The notes under the pieces: model-generated
Databases searched by the model: none
What the model was told of the DNA's origin: nothing
What the model saw: only the letters and a program-made list of their open reading frames with translations
Shown here: positions 33,254 through 46,529 of the stretch, piece after piece
Layout of the letters: the number at the start of each line of letters is the position of its first letter
How positions within the stretch are numbered: the first letter of the stretch is position 1
Program-made: the position numbers and the translations under genes
NCBI RefSeq assembly: GCF_020520425.1
Contig: NC_079490.1
Span: 51,686,517-51,750,516, forward strand
Direction: 5' to 3'
Source of the DNA: Spinacia oleracea
Taxonomy: Eukaryota > Streptophyta > Magnoliopsida > Caryophyllales > Amaranthaceae
DNA: 64,000 nt

Positions 33254-34645
33254 TGTTAGGTTATGATTCATATGACAGTTCATAAATCATGCGGAAAAAC
33301 CATAAAGCCAGGAAACATATTATTTACACATAATCATTTAGCATAGTTTAGATGCATACTCTTTGTTGCGTGCCTTCCCTAGCTGCGCCCGAACCGAACA
33401 AGAACAAGTCTTTAGGACTCCAAGTGTCGTCCCTCCGTAGATAGTCCACAGCACGTCCGGATCCGCCTTAAGATTGACCAACTAGAATCGCCCTTAAGGT
33501 TCTAATATTTTCGGTTAGGTAGGCAAGAATATTGGCTGATTTTTCTGCTTAAAAATCTTAGTTTTGAATACTTAAAACTTGTGTATAAATAATGACCCCT
33601 AGGCCTTTATTTATAGAGTTATGGAAAAGGAATCGTAATCCTAGTAGGATACGAATTAATTGAAATTAGAATCCTACATGAATTCTATTTAATTAATTTA
33701 TCCAATTAGGAATAGGAATTTAATCATACACTAACTCTTGTAGATTTAGGAATCACGCATGAGCACAAACTCACACACACACGGCAGCCACAAGGGCTGC
33801 CCATGCGCGTGCGAGCAGCAGCCCACGCAGCGCGGCCCACGCATCCGTGGCCTTGGCGCGCGCTGGGCCTGCCTTGCGGTAGGCCTGGGCGCTGCCTTGG
33901 CTGGGCTTGTGGCGCGCGTGCTTGCTAGGCGATGGCCCGGCTTCGTGCTGGGCCTTCGTCCGGCAGGCCTCGTCCGGCAGGCCTCGTCCGATGCTAATTC
34001 GTACGATACGCTTCCGATTAAATTTCCAGTTCCGGAATTTATTTCCGATACGAACAATATTTAATATTTCCGATTCCGGAATTAATTTCCGTTTCGAACA
34101 AATATTTAATATTTCCGTTTCCGGAATTATTTTCCGATTCCGGTAATATTTCCGATTCTGACAATATTTCCGTTTCCGGCAATATTTCCGATTCTGGTAA
34201 TATTTCCATTTCCAATAATATTTTCCGATACGTACCATGTTTCCGTTTCCGGCAACATCTACGACTTGGATAATATTCATATTTCCGATACGATCCATAT
34301 TTCCGTTTCCGGCAATATCATCGTTTCCGGAGTATTCATTTCTTGCCTGTGACGATCTTAGCTCCCACTGAAACCAAGATCCGTCGGTTCCGAATATTCA
34401 TAGATGGAGTATTTAATGCCATTAAATACTTGATCCGTTTACGTACTATTTGTGTGACCCTACGGGTTCAGTCAAGAGTAAGCTGTGGATTAATATCATT
34501 AATTCCACTTGAACTGAAGCGGCCTCTAGCTAGGCATTCAGCTCACTTGATCTCACTGAATTATTAACTTGTTAATTAATACTGAACCGCATTTATTAGA
34601 CTTAACATAGAATGCATACTTGGACCAAGGGCATTATTTCCTTCA
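33254..34645 (-). repeat. Element B 5' LTR (right)
   Basis: 1392 bp, almost identical to 24120-25511. Preceded on its left by GGCTCGTGATACCAC (33239-33253), whose complement is the primer-binding site. Directly followed by the TTACG duplication and the rest of element A's LTR. Confidence 0.95.
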
Positions 34646-34650
34646 TTACG

Positions 34651-34852
34651 TACTATTTGTGTGACCCTACGGGTTCAGTCAAGAGTAAGCTGTGGATTAA
34701 TATCATTAATTCCACTTGAATTGAAGCGGCCTCTAGCTAGGCATTCAGCTCACTTGATCTCACTGAATTATTAACTTGTTAATTAATACTGAACCGCATT
34801 TATTAGACTTAACATTAAATGCATACTTGGACCAAGGGCATTATTTCCTTTA
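34651..34852 (-). repeat. Element A 3' LTR, inner segment
   Basis: The continuation of the LTR interrupted at 24119. It starts TACTATTTGTGTGACCC and ends at the boundary with GTCTCCCACTTGTCC. The two segments sum to 1359 bp, against 1363 bp for the other LTR of A. Confidence 0.9.
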
Positions 34853-35713
34853 GTCTCCCACTTGTCCTTAGGGACAAGTGTGCATTTCCTAATTCCTTTG
34901 TCACTCGATGCTTGCTCTTGAACATAAGGTAAGAGTTGTCATCCTTATTATGTCCAGAGGTATTTCCCGGTTTCAGAGTTCAACTGGTCAAATAAACAGA
35001 TAATCATAGCCTATGATTCATCTGAGCACGACCATGCATTTTACTGTTTCTAGCTCTCCGAGTGGCCTTGTACAACTTTCAGCATCTCATCCCGATTTAT
35101 GGGAGGACAATCCCAATCTTGCGATCTTGAGATTAGACTTTGTTTGATAGGTGATTACCTGAGCGTTGCCTTTATATCCTCCTTTTACGGTGCGACGGTT
35201 GACAACGTCAAAGTAAGCAGTTCTCAAACAAGTAATCTCAAATCACTCAGGTATTGAGGATTAATGTCTAATAATTTTAATGAAATTTACTTATGACAGA
35301 TTTTCATCTCTTACAGTAAAGTTTCATAGGTCTGTCTGATACTAGTCTTCCCAAAGTAAGTATCTATGCAAATGATTACGACATTGCCATGTCCACATAG
35401 TTCAAGAAACAAAACTACTAGTCATCTTGCATTCTAGTCGTCTAACGTTTTCTATGCGTCCATCTTTATAGAAAACTCCGACCAGGGACCATTTTCAAAT
35501 TTTGACATTCAAGTTCACTTGATAGACATTTCTTAGTCACAGGACTGGTCCTGACAGTCTACCTTGAATATATTTTCAAATTGAAGGGACTCATCATTTA
35601 ATAAACCACAAATTAAATGGAAAAATGAATTCTATTCATTTATTGTGAATGACTAACCAATAATGTTTTACAAAGTATTAAACTATAAAACTTTAAAACA
35701 TTAAACTAGGACA
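34853..35713 (-). other. Element A 3' untranslated region
   Basis: About 860 bp between the RNase H end and the 3' LTR, closely similar to 25512-26300 (element B) and 39209-39990 (element C). There is no gene. Confidence 0.8.
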
Positions 35714-37090
35714 TCAAAGCCATTCTCCAATATGCTTGATTCCCATAGCTGCAGTGTGAGAGTTGTGCTTCGCCTGCGGCAAAGGTTTAGTCAATGGATC
35801 TGAGATGTTATCATCACTTCCAATCTTACTTATCTCGACTTCTTTTCTTTCAACGAACTCTCGTAGAAGGTGAAATCTACGAAGTACATGCTTGACTCTT
35901 TGGTGGTGTCTAGGCTCCTTTGCCTGTGCAATAGCTCCGTTATTATCACAATATAGAGCTATTGGTCCTTTAATGGAGGGGACTACACGAAGTTCACCTA
36001 TGAACTTCCTTAGCCATATAGCTTCTTTTGCTGCTTCATGTGCAGCAATGTACTCCGCTTCAGTTGTAGAATCCGCAATGGTGCTTTGCTTAGCACTTTT
36101 CCAGCTTACTGCCCCTCCGTTGAGGCAGAAGACAAACCCAAACTGTGATGTGAAATCATCTTTGTCGATTTGGAAACTTGCGTCCGTATAGACTTTAACA
36201 ATTAATTCAGCATCTCCACCATAGACCAGGAAATCATCTTTGTGCCTTTTCAGGTACTTCAAAATATTCTTGGCAGCAGTCCAATGTGCCTCTCTTGGGT
36301 GTGACTGGTATCTGCTCGTAGCACTGAGTGCATACGCAACATCCGGGCGTGTACATATCATAGCATACATTATTGAACCAATCAATGATGCATATGGAAT
36401 CCCACTCATTCGTCTACGCTCATCAAGTGTTTTTGGGCACTGAGTCTTGCTTAGAGTCATTCCATGAGACATGGGTAGGTAGCCTCGCTTGGAGTCTGTC
36501 ATCTTGAACCTTTCAAGCACCTTATTGATATAAGTGCTTTGACTAAGTCCAATCATCTTCTTAGATCTATCTCTGTAAATCTTGATGCCCAGTATGTACT
36601 GTGCTTCTCCTAGATCCTTCATCGAAAAACATTTCCCAAACCAAATCTTGATAGAGTTCAACATAGGAATGTAATTTCCGATAAGTAATATGTCGTCGAC
36701 ATATAATACTAGAAAAGAAATTTTTCTCCCACTGACCTTCTTGTATACACAAGATTCGTCTGCGTTCTTGATGAAACCAAAGTCACTGACTGCTTCATCA
36801 AAACGTATATTCCAGCTCCTTGGTGTCTGCTTCAATCCGTAGATTGATTTCTTAAGCTTGCATACCTTTTTAGCATTCTTTGGATCCTCAAAACCCTCAG
36901 GCTGTGTCATAAACACAGTTTTTGTTAAAACACCGTTTAAGAAAGCGGTTTTGACATCCATCTGCCATATTTCGTAATCGTAATAAGCAACGATTGCTAA
37001 CATTATCCGAATAGACTTTAGCATTGCAACTGGTGAAAAGGTTTCATCGTAATCCACACCGTGGACTTGCCTGTAACCTTTTGCAACCAA
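35714..37090 (-). pseudogene. Copia reverse transcriptase and RNase H piece (element A)
   Basis: A 458-codon piece of Ty1/copia pol. Reverse transcriptase blocks in order: VAKGYRQVHGVDYDETFSPV, WQMDVKTAFLNG, QPEGFEDP, KKSIYGLKQ, and the catalytic YVDD in LVLYVDDILLIGN. RNase H follows (VYTDASF, STTEAEYIAAHEAAKEAIW, LYCDNNGAIAQAK) and the typical end DPLTKPLPQAKH. In the living family these copy element RNA into DNA in cytoplasmic virus-like particles. It is one part of a broken element; lineage within copia is not assigned. Confidence 0.93.
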
Positions 37091-37105
37091 TCTAGCTTCG
37101 AAAAT

Positions 37106-37729
37106 TTAAAGTTTCCCATCCTTGTCTTTTTTCAGTTTGAAAACCCATTTGCTTCCTATGGCTTGGTAGCCATCTGGCAAATCGACCAAATCCCAAACTT
37201 GGTTTTCAGACATGGAGTCTAATTCTGATTGCATGGCTTCATTCCATTGCTTGGAGCTAGGGCTCGTCATAGCTTGTTTGTAAGTCGCAGGTTCATCACT
37301 TTCAAGTAATAGAACGTCATAGCTCTCGTTCGTCAAAATACCTAAGTACCTTTCCGGTTGAGATTTATATCTCTGCGATCTACGCGAGGTTACATTTCTA
37401 GATGGTCCATGATTCTCACCAGATACTTCTAAAGATCTCTGAGTTTCATCCTGAATGTCATCTTGAGCATTCTCTAGATTTTGTTGTTCGACTCGAATTT
37501 CTTCGAGGTCTACTTTTCTCTCATTTGTCATTTTGGAAATGTGATCCTTTTCCAAAAAGATACCATCTCGAGTAACAAACACCTTGTTCTCAGATGTATT
37601 GTAGAAGTAATACCCCTTTGTTTCCTTTGGATAGCCCACAAGGATACATTTGTCAGATTTTGGATGAAGTTTGTCTGAAATTAATCGTTTGACGTATACT
37701 TCACATCCCCAAATCTTAAGAAAAGACAC
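37106..37729 (-). pseudogene. Copia integrase C-terminal / linker piece (element A)
   Basis: A 207-codon piece with the copia GKLLPKS-like region (FLKIWGCEVYVKR, KCILVGYPKETKGYYFYN) and the approach to reverse transcriptase (RRSQRYKSQPERYLG, SKQWNEAMQSELDSM, GSKWVFKLKKDKDG). Part of broken element A. Confidence 0.88.
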
Positions 37730-37790
37730 ATTTGGAGCCTTTCCAAACCGTAACTCATATGGAGTCTTTTCAACAGCTTTAGACGGAGCT

Positions 37791-38507
37791 CTATATATTT
37801 ATAGTGAGTGCAGCTGTATTCAGTGCATGTCCCCAAAATTTTATTGGAAGTTCGGCCTGACCCATCATTGATCTAACCATGTCTAGCAAGGTTCTGTTCC
37901 TCCGTTCCGACGCACCGTTCCATTGTGGTGTTCCAGGAGGAGTCAATTCTGATAGAATTCCACATTCTTTCAGATGGTCATCAAATTCATAGCTCAGATA
38001 TTCACCGCCTCTGTCAGACCGCAGTGCCTTAATCTTCTTGCCTAATTGATTTTCTACTTCACTCTGAAATTCCTTGAATTTGTCAAAGGATTCAGACTTA
38101 TGCTTCATTAGGTAGACATAACCATATCTACTGAAGTCATCAGCGAAAGTGATAAAGTAGCTGAAACCACCTCTAGCATTTGTACTCATTGGTCCACATA
38201 CATCTGTATGGATTAAACCCAATAGTTCATTTGCTCTTTCTCCAACTTTAGAGAAAGGTTGCTTTGTCATTTTGCCAAGTAAACATGATTCGCATTTACC
38301 ATAATCCTCTAAGTCAAATGGTTCTAGAATTCCTTCCTTTTGAAGTCTTTCTAAACGTTTCAAGTTTATATGGCCTAATCGACAATGCCACAGATAGGTG
38401 AGATCTGAATCATCCTTTTTGGCCTTTTTGGTATTTATGTTATATACTTGTTTGTCGTGATCTAATAAATAAAGTCCATTGACTAATCTAGCAGATCCAT
38501 AAAACAT
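37791..38507 (-). pseudogene. Copia integrase core piece (element A)
   Basis: Holds the GAG-pre-integrase zinc region (HCRLGHINLKRLERL, CESCLLGKMTKQPF) and the integrase core with Asp in HTDVCGPM, Asp in LRSDRGGEYLS and Glu in WNGASERRNRTLLD. Part of broken element A, next to the insertion of element C. Confidence 0.9.
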
Positions 38508-38548
38508 CTCTTTAAAATAAAACGAACAACTATTGTCTTTTATTCCCG

Positions 38549-39208
38549 GTCCGATGCTAATTCATACGATGCGCTTCCGATTAAATTCCCGGTTCCGGAA
38601 TTCATTTCTGATACGAACAATATTTAACATTTCCGATTCCGGAATTAATTTCCGTTTCGGACAAATATTTAATATTTCCGTTTCCGGAATTATTTTCCGT
38701 TTCCGATAATATTTCCGATTCTGACAATATTTCCGTTTCCGGCAATATTTCCGATTCCGGTAATATTTCCATTTCGAATAATATTTTCCGATACGTACCA
38801 TGTTTCCGTTTCCGGCAACATCTACGACTTGGATAATATTTATATTTCCGATACGATCCATATTTCCGTTTCCGGCAATATCATCGTTTCCGGAGTATTC
38901 ATTTCTTGCTTGTGACGATCTCAGCTCCCACTGAAACCAAGATCCGTCGATTCCGAATATCCATAGATGGAGTATTTAATGCCATTAAATACTTGATCCG
39001 TTTACGTACTATTTGTGTGACCCTACGGGTTCAGTCAAGAGTAAGCTGTGGATTAATATCATTAATTCCACTTGAACTGAAGCGGCCTCTAGCTAGGCAT
39101 TCAGTTCACTTGATCTCACTGAATTATTAACTTGTTAATTAATACTGAACCGCATTTATTAGACTTAATATTATATGCATACTTGGACCAAGGGCATTAT
39201 TTCCTTCA
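38549..39208 (-). repeat. Element C 3' LTR, partial
   Basis: Starts inside the LTR at TCCGATGCTAATTC and runs through the TTCCG array to the normal inner end, followed by GTCTCCCACTTGTCC. Confidence 0.88.
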
Positions 39209-42200
39209 GTCTCCCACTTGTCCTTAGGGACAAGTGTGCATTTCCTAATTCCTTCGTCGCTCGATGCTTGCTCTTGAACATAAGGTAAGAGTTGTCATCC
39301 TTATTATGTCCAGAGGTGTTTCTCGGTTTCAGAGTTCAACTGATCAAAAAAACAGATAATCATAGCCTATGATTCATCCGAGCACGGCCATGCATTTTAC
39401 AGTTTCTAGCTCTCCGAGTGGCCTTGTACAACTTTTATCATCTCATCCCGATTTATGGGAGGACAATCCCAATCTTGTGATCTTGAGATTAGACTTCGTT
39501 TGATAGGTGATTACTTGAGCGTTGTCTTTATAGCCTGCTTTTGCGGTGGGACGGTTGGTCAACGTCAAAGCAACTAGTTCTCAAACAAGTAATCTCAAAT
39601 CACTCAGGTATTGAGGATTTAGTGTCTAATAATTTTAATGAAATTTACTTATGAAAGATTTTCATCTCTTACAGTAAAGTTTCATAGGTCTGTCCGATAC
39701 TAGTCTTTCCAAAGTAAGTATCTATGCAAATGATTACGACATTGCCATGTCCACATAGGTCAAGAAACAGAACTACTAGTCATCTTGCATTCTAGTCGTA
39801 TAACGTTTTCTATGCGTCCATCTTTATAGAAAACTCCGACCAGGGACCATTTTCAACTTTTGACATTCAAGTTCACTTGATAGACATTTCTTAGTCACAG
39901 GACTAGTCCTGACAGTCTATCTTGAATATTTCGTCAAATTGAAGGGACTAATCATTTAATACTAAACCAAGATTAAATGGAATATGAAAATACATTTCAT
40001 ATATGATAAATGTTCAACCCCTAATGTTTTACAACCATGGGCCTTGAACCCATCTTTAAAACAGTTCATGGAATTCAAAGCTATGCTTGATTTCCAGTGC
40101 TACAATGTGAGTGTTGCCTCTCACTTGTTGCATAGGTTTAGTTATCATGCTTTGCCAATCTTAATATCCTTTTCATCGAATGTTCTTCGAGATATGATGA
40201 TAAGATCTTTTGAGTATGTTTATTTTGTGATCTAGTCTTTCTTGCTACATTAGTGGTTCTACGCATTTTTGCAATGAAGAACCATTAAGTTAACAGACAT
40301 GTGATCTTCCCAAGTTCAATGAAGAACTCATTAATATAAACAACTCTGTTTGATTGCTTCTTAGGCAATAAGTACTTTTACTTCAACTGTTTAGGTTGCT
40401 AGTGATGCTTTGTTTGGATTTACTTATCCAAGCAGTTCACAGATATGTGGAATACTTTCCAGCTGTATCTTAGAACATAGAAATTAATATTTTAATTTCC
40501 CACGCAACAACTCATGGTCTCCAATCCATGTTGCCATTTCAAAACACGATGCTCTATAGCTCGTCCTTATCAATGGTTAACTCCAAAGGGTCTTGCTTGA
40601 TCCTTTGCCAGTGTTTATGCGTGTAGCATCAATATTTAGCATATCTTTATTTCCTTGAATCGAGAACTATTCCTATGTACCTTTTCAAGTACCATAAGTG
40701 TTCTTGATCTCAATCTAGTTGATCTTCACTTAGATCAATAGAGATTGGTATATGTTCGTCATGCCTAAAGTCATACGATACGTTTTTGGCGATCCTCATA
40801 TTATATCATACATGATAAATTCTTTTGCAGAATAATTCCCAATTGAATTCTATTCATGTAACTTTAGCTCATCTAGTTTCAGTAGATACTAATTCCAGCT
40901 AAATTCTTTGACATATAATATAGGTTAAGAATCTCATTTAGACTCTTTGATGTTTAACTTATTAAATGCTTATACATAGTTCAAACGTCCTTTACTTAGA
41001 TTTATTCATATGGGTCGAATATCTCCAATGGAGTCTTTCGTGTTTGATTTAGTAAATGCCATTACTTAATCCAAAACAATATCATAAGATCTTTGTAAAT
41101 AGATCTTAATACCCAGTATGTACTAAGTTTCGCCTTGGTCCATCATTGATGAATAATTTCAAACCTAAGTCATTAGCATTTGAATGTTATTTCACAATAG
41201 AGAGATATTTGTGTGATACACATAGGACCAATTAAGTTTTTATGTACTCCCACTAAACTTCTTATATATTTATAAGAATCATGTACATTTTATGAAACTA
41301 AAATACTTATTAGCTTCACTAAAATACAATTCCCAATTCCCAATTGCTTGCTTAAATCTGTACTTAGATTTCATAAGCCAGCTTTCCTTTTCAAGCATTT
41401 ATTTGGATCCACAAATCCTATGACATACCATGTACATAGTTTCTTCCAACATTTGATTGAGGAATCTTTTTTGTCATCCAATTGTCATATGTAACAATAT
41501 GTAATTATTGCTTGATTTATAGACTTGAGCATTAAGATTATGCATAAGGTTTCAACACAATCCATGCCATGAATTTGCTTGTAACCTTTAGCAACTAATC
41601 TAGCTTTGTGTGTGAACACAATTTTATGTTTGATGGTTTTTATCCTTAAAACAAACTTGCAACCAATAGGTGTGAAACTATTCTTGCAAATCAACAAAAT
41701 TTCAATTTTGTCATCAAAACATTGGTTATGTTTTATGGCCTCTAACCATTTAAAACATTTGAGTCTATATATGGCCTCTAACCATTTTAGGGAATCTGGG
41801 TTTCGTCATAGCTTTCTTACAGGTCACAAACTCATTAATCTATATGACAATATTTGACTGCAAGTTTTAGTTTTCTTCACTATCTAATAGAAGAATCTCA
41901 TAGTTTCAGTGATTTGAACTCTATGCCTACTTGGGTATAGAACATCAAACAATAGAATATCAATAGCCACTTGAAAGTCCTTTGAATATTCTGTTCTCCT
42001 TGAAGCACTTGTAAAGTCTTCTAAGAGATGTCTATTCTTTAAAAGCCACTTCTAAAGTCCTTAAAGAATACGTGTTCGGATTTTCTAAAGAACTTCGAAA
42101 AGCCTCCGGAATGTCCGTTTATGTTTGTTGTTCGCCTCGAAGACTTTCGAGGTCTATTTTCTCCCACTTGTCATTTTGGAAACGAATCTCCAAAAGGACA

Positions 42201-45200
42201 TTATTTCGAGCAAACAAACATTATGTTCTCAAAAATTCGTGGTAGAAACAATACCTTGTGTCTCATTTGAATAAATCACAACGAAACATATATCTATACT
42301 TGGGCCTTAGTTTGTCGAATGACAAACACTAAGCTCCCACTGAGTTTAGCAACTCTCTAGATATATATTATGAAAAGATATTATGAAATTACTTTTCAAT
42401 AGCTTTGACGAATTTGGTTTAGTTTGGTGTTAGTTGAGCATTTTGTTTTTAGAAATTATAGGAAAGTTCTTTATGATTCATCATTGATCGAATCAAGTAC
42501 TAATTGATTTCGATCATTCCAACTTAGATATGCCATATCTTATGGAGCTAGATCGTGAAATTACAACACACAATCATTGATGATCATATTTGGTCTTAAA
42601 GTAATCATCGACATGATCTAACTTAGATCTTTATGATTTCTTGCCAAGTGGATTTTATACTTCTGAATCTTTGAACTAGCCAAACAGATTCAAACTTATA
42701 TTACATTTGAGTAAATAAACCTATATTCACTCAAATCTATGTGAAATAATAAAGTCATAAAACCTTTCTTTAGCTTTGAACTCTATCGTCTAGGCGTTCT
42801 AACAATAGTTCATATCTTTTGTTACTTTCAACAAGTAAGACTAGCTTGTCTTGAATTGATCTAGAAATAAATCAACTTTCAAAAGTCCATCAAAATAGAG
42901 CTTATGAATGTTAACTTGTTGATATGGTCTAAACAACAATGCCAAAGTTTAGTGGAACTCAAATCAAAGGTTTGATTTGAACCTAGTAAAGTTTTTATTG
43001 TTAAAGAGTTGTTTGTTTTAATCAAGCATATTGACTCAACCCGTAAATGACCATTACATTCAAACAAACAAACAAAACATTGTTTTTGTTCTTCTATATG
43101 CGAGTCTTTCTGTGTTTGAAAACAGAAATTTAGGTATGCTGATTGTGGAAAAAAATAACCATTAAGTTCCAGCCTTTGAAAGGACTTAAAACAAACCAGA
43201 TGACCCTACAACTAATGTAGCATTGCCATGCTTCATTTCCCACTTGTAGGCCATTAGTGTATCCTAGCTTCCATTGTTTGAGTTATTACCGAAGTAAGAA
43301 CCTCAAGCGGTATATGATACCAAGGAAGTTTGATTGCTAGGTTACTTTTCTTTAAACATAAACTTATAGGTAGAAACGGAATTGTAAATTCCTTTCATTT
43401 GTTCTTGTTTTCCTATTTCTTGTACCCTTTCTAATAGCCTTAAGAATTTAATTCTTTAGTGTTGACTTTTATACTTTGTTAGACATGTCCAATGTCACCA
43501 ACAAAGTTTTTTACCATTTTAATTTATGTTGAATATTCTGTTTCAACTAGATGATCTTACCAGAAGCTTCTAAAGTTCTCTAAGCATCGATCCATTCGAA
43601 TGTCTAGGGACTAGACTCATTCGAGAATTAAATGGACAAAGATATTAGGTTGTTAACCATTGGTAAAGCTGAGCGTTTAAACTCAATGCTTTATGATCTC
43701 AAAACTACATTGTATTTTTGAATCCACAAGCACCAATCGGTTCGCCATTCGATTTTGATATTCGAAAACAACCATAAAAGTCGCTAAAAGAAACGTACAT
43801 TTTAAATTGCTCATTTTCTCTCATTTCCGTGAATCGTTCTTGGATTCATTACCAATCGAGGAAATTTACTGTTACCTTTCTAAAAGGATTTACTGCAGTG
43901 CAAGATATTTAATTATAAACAATAATTAAAACATACATTGAAGCATGCAAAGTCTAAACATTTATCATGAGTAATAACTTGAAAATTAAAGCAATCATGC
44001 AATTTAAACAAGTCATTGGCACTTTATTCGAATTTATTGTTCCGGCAGGTGTGAATAAAATGATTCCAAGACCCTAAAATCATTGAAGAATTAAGCACAT
44101 TATGATTGACTCAATTCTAAAATATTTTAGGTAAGCAAAATCCTTTTGCTAATAGTCTAGAAACTACTCTTGGTTGATAGGTACATCTAAGAACTTATTA
44201 GGAAAACCTATCGAATTTGCCACGACATAAAACGACTCCTTACTTATATCGTTGAGTTTCACCAAAACTAACATGTACTCACAATTATTTGTGTACCTTA
44301 CCCCTTTAGGACCAATAAGTAACACCTCGTTGAGAGAAAACTATTACTAGATTGATGTAAAGGATATCCAAGTAAGTGTTTATTTTGACATGGCACCTTT
44401 TAACTCAATTTTTAAGTTTGGAATTTAAGGCTCTTACTATGTTGGTTAGATTTTAAGTTAACTAAAATCCTTAATCATGCAACATAATCAAGCTTTGATC
44501 TCATGCATATTTATGACATATTTAATAGCAATAAATAACTTAAAGCATGCATAAGATAAATGTGATCTAGTATGGCCCGACTTCATCTTGAAGGTTCAAC
44601 TTAAAAGTCCGTCTTGAAAATGGATTGGAAACTCCGTCTTGAATTTCACCGTGGGAGGCGCCATTTTCTTCAAATAGGATAAGCTATAATTAAACTAATT
44701 ACAACTATTTGATGGTACGCAGACCATATTTGAATTGAAAAACAAATTTGGTACATTAGACCAATTACATTCAAATTAATGGTACGCAGACCATATTTTC
44801 TATCCTATTTGGGCCATACTAGTCACTTCATAACCTGCAAAACAGTACATATATAATATATACCATTCACCCATTCATTATCATGAATGACCCACATAAT
44901 TGGTTAGTGAAAACACATTGTATGCATCACATAAATATTTGCAGAAATTAATTAAGGCCACCAATAATCTACCAATTATTCAGTCCTTATTAATTCTAAT
45001 CAAGTTGTTTAACCTTAAAGGATTTGTAGACCTAATCAAGAGTTTATGACTAAAAATGCTCCCACTTAAACCAATAAATTCACATGCTTTACTAATTTTA
45101 AACATAAAAATGTATTTCTAGTCTAACCGAAAACATACAAATTTAATTAAAATTTAAAGCTCATATAAATTTATAATCAAATCCATTAATTTAATTTATT

Positions 45201-46529
45201 TTAGTTGAATTAAACGAATTTAAATTAATTCAAGATTTAATTTTAATAAAATAATTAGTATAAATAAAATTTATAATAATTATAATATTCAAAATTAAAA
45301 TCCGAGAAAACAATTTAAATTACGAATTTTAAAATTAATTAAAATCGTTTCCAAACTGAAAATTAAAATTTAAATTCAAAGCGCATCAATCGGGTCAAGA
45401 CGAGGCCATGGGCTTGCGCCCATGCCCCGTCGAGTCCACGAGGCAGCATCGCCCCTCACGAGTGATCGCACAGCAAGGCACGAGCAGCAGCCACGCGCAA
45501 ACACAGCAAGCCAAGCCACGCTTGCGCGCAGCATTGCTCGCTGGCTTCGTAGCGCAGCAGCTGCTTGGCGAGGCAGGGCGAGGCAGCGCTCGTGCTGCGA
45601 GGCACCCCTCGCTGCCCACGCGCGCCCCTGCCATCACTCGCTCGACTTGCTTCTTCGCCCATCCGCCCATGCATCATCGCAGCACTCGACGCAAGGCAGG
45701 GCTGCTGCCTTGTGCTCGCGTGCTACTTGCCTTGCTCGCTGCATTCGTACCGCATGGGCGACGAGCTCCCTTGCTCGTCGTCGCATGCCCGCACTATACA
45801 ACACCCCTTAAGGGTAACACGTAGCGTCCATTGCTTTGTGCGTGCAAGTTTTATGAGCGAATTGCATAAAAATTAAAACTTTTATTTCCAAAATTAATAA
45901 CAAATTAATAAATCATATTAATTTCATAATTTTAGGGCGAAAAATCGAAAATTTATTAATCAATTAATTTCCGATTAACATGGATTCAAGTCTAGGTGAT
46001 AAAAATTTGAAATTTAACACAAATTAACAATTTTTATGGTGGTTTTTAATCATTGGTACCTAATTAAATTATTAATTAATTATGAAAATCAAATTAATTC
46101 TAAATTATTCGAATTTCAACAAATTAACCATAATTACAAATTAGGTTGTATAATTAACAAGGCTAGGCATTCAAACTTGTTAAACATATACAGTAGGTCA
46201 ATAAAAGATTCAAGATTTATCAACAAGAATCGCAAATATTTAATTGAACATCTTAAATTTACAAACTTTTGCGTTCGAAAAACTAAAACCTCCGAAAAGT
46301 CATAGTTAGGCTTCGAATTTGGGAATTCTGGGTTTCGACGAAAAATATTATTTTTGTCAAAATTTTAGAATGCCTTTTACATGCGGAATTGACACAAAAA
46401 TCACGCAATTTGCAATTAATTAACAATTACGAAAATTAATCACCCCTTTTAATTCCTTGCAAATTTGTAATATTTAACCATGTTTATGCAATTTAGATTA
46501 TGAAAATAATAAGAGGCCCGTGATACCAC
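39209..46529 (-). mobile_element. Element C internal region
   Basis: 7.3 kb, AT-rich and decayed, collinear with 25512-33253 of element B, with many shared blocks (for example CGTTTTTGGCGATCCTCATA near 27144 and 40780). It contains the leader and primer site (complement of 46515-46529). No gene is supported. Confidence 0.85.
45395..45830 (-). repeat. GC-rich island in the element C leader
   Basis: About 435 bp of GC-rich sequence in AT-rich surroundings, ending towards the 5' LTR in the conserved GACGAGCTCCCTTGCTCGTC and CCCTTAAGGG block (palindrome near 45808). It lacks the 21-bp array of element B. Confidence 0.85.

Larger units (their letters stand above)
24120..34645 (-). mobile_element. 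Copia element B, very young and non-autonomous
   Basis: A 10,526-bp LTR element inserted in element A's left LTR with a perfect TTACG duplication (24115-24119 and 34646-34650). The LTRs 24120-25511 and 33254-34645 are both 1392 bp and differ at two positions that I could see, both transitions. At usual plant rates (about 0.7-1.3e-8 per site per year) this is roughly 50-100 thousand years. The ends, primer site (complement of 33239-33253) and polypurine tract (complement of 25512-25525) look whole. The 7.7-kb interior retains only short copia-like remnants and no substantial frame, so it is coding-dead and presumably moved in trans. Confidence 0.92.

Noticed and set aside
45408-45876. GC-rich open frames of 100-138 codons on both strands
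   Set aside because: Composition effect in the element C leader island; similar meaningless frames occur in A and B.
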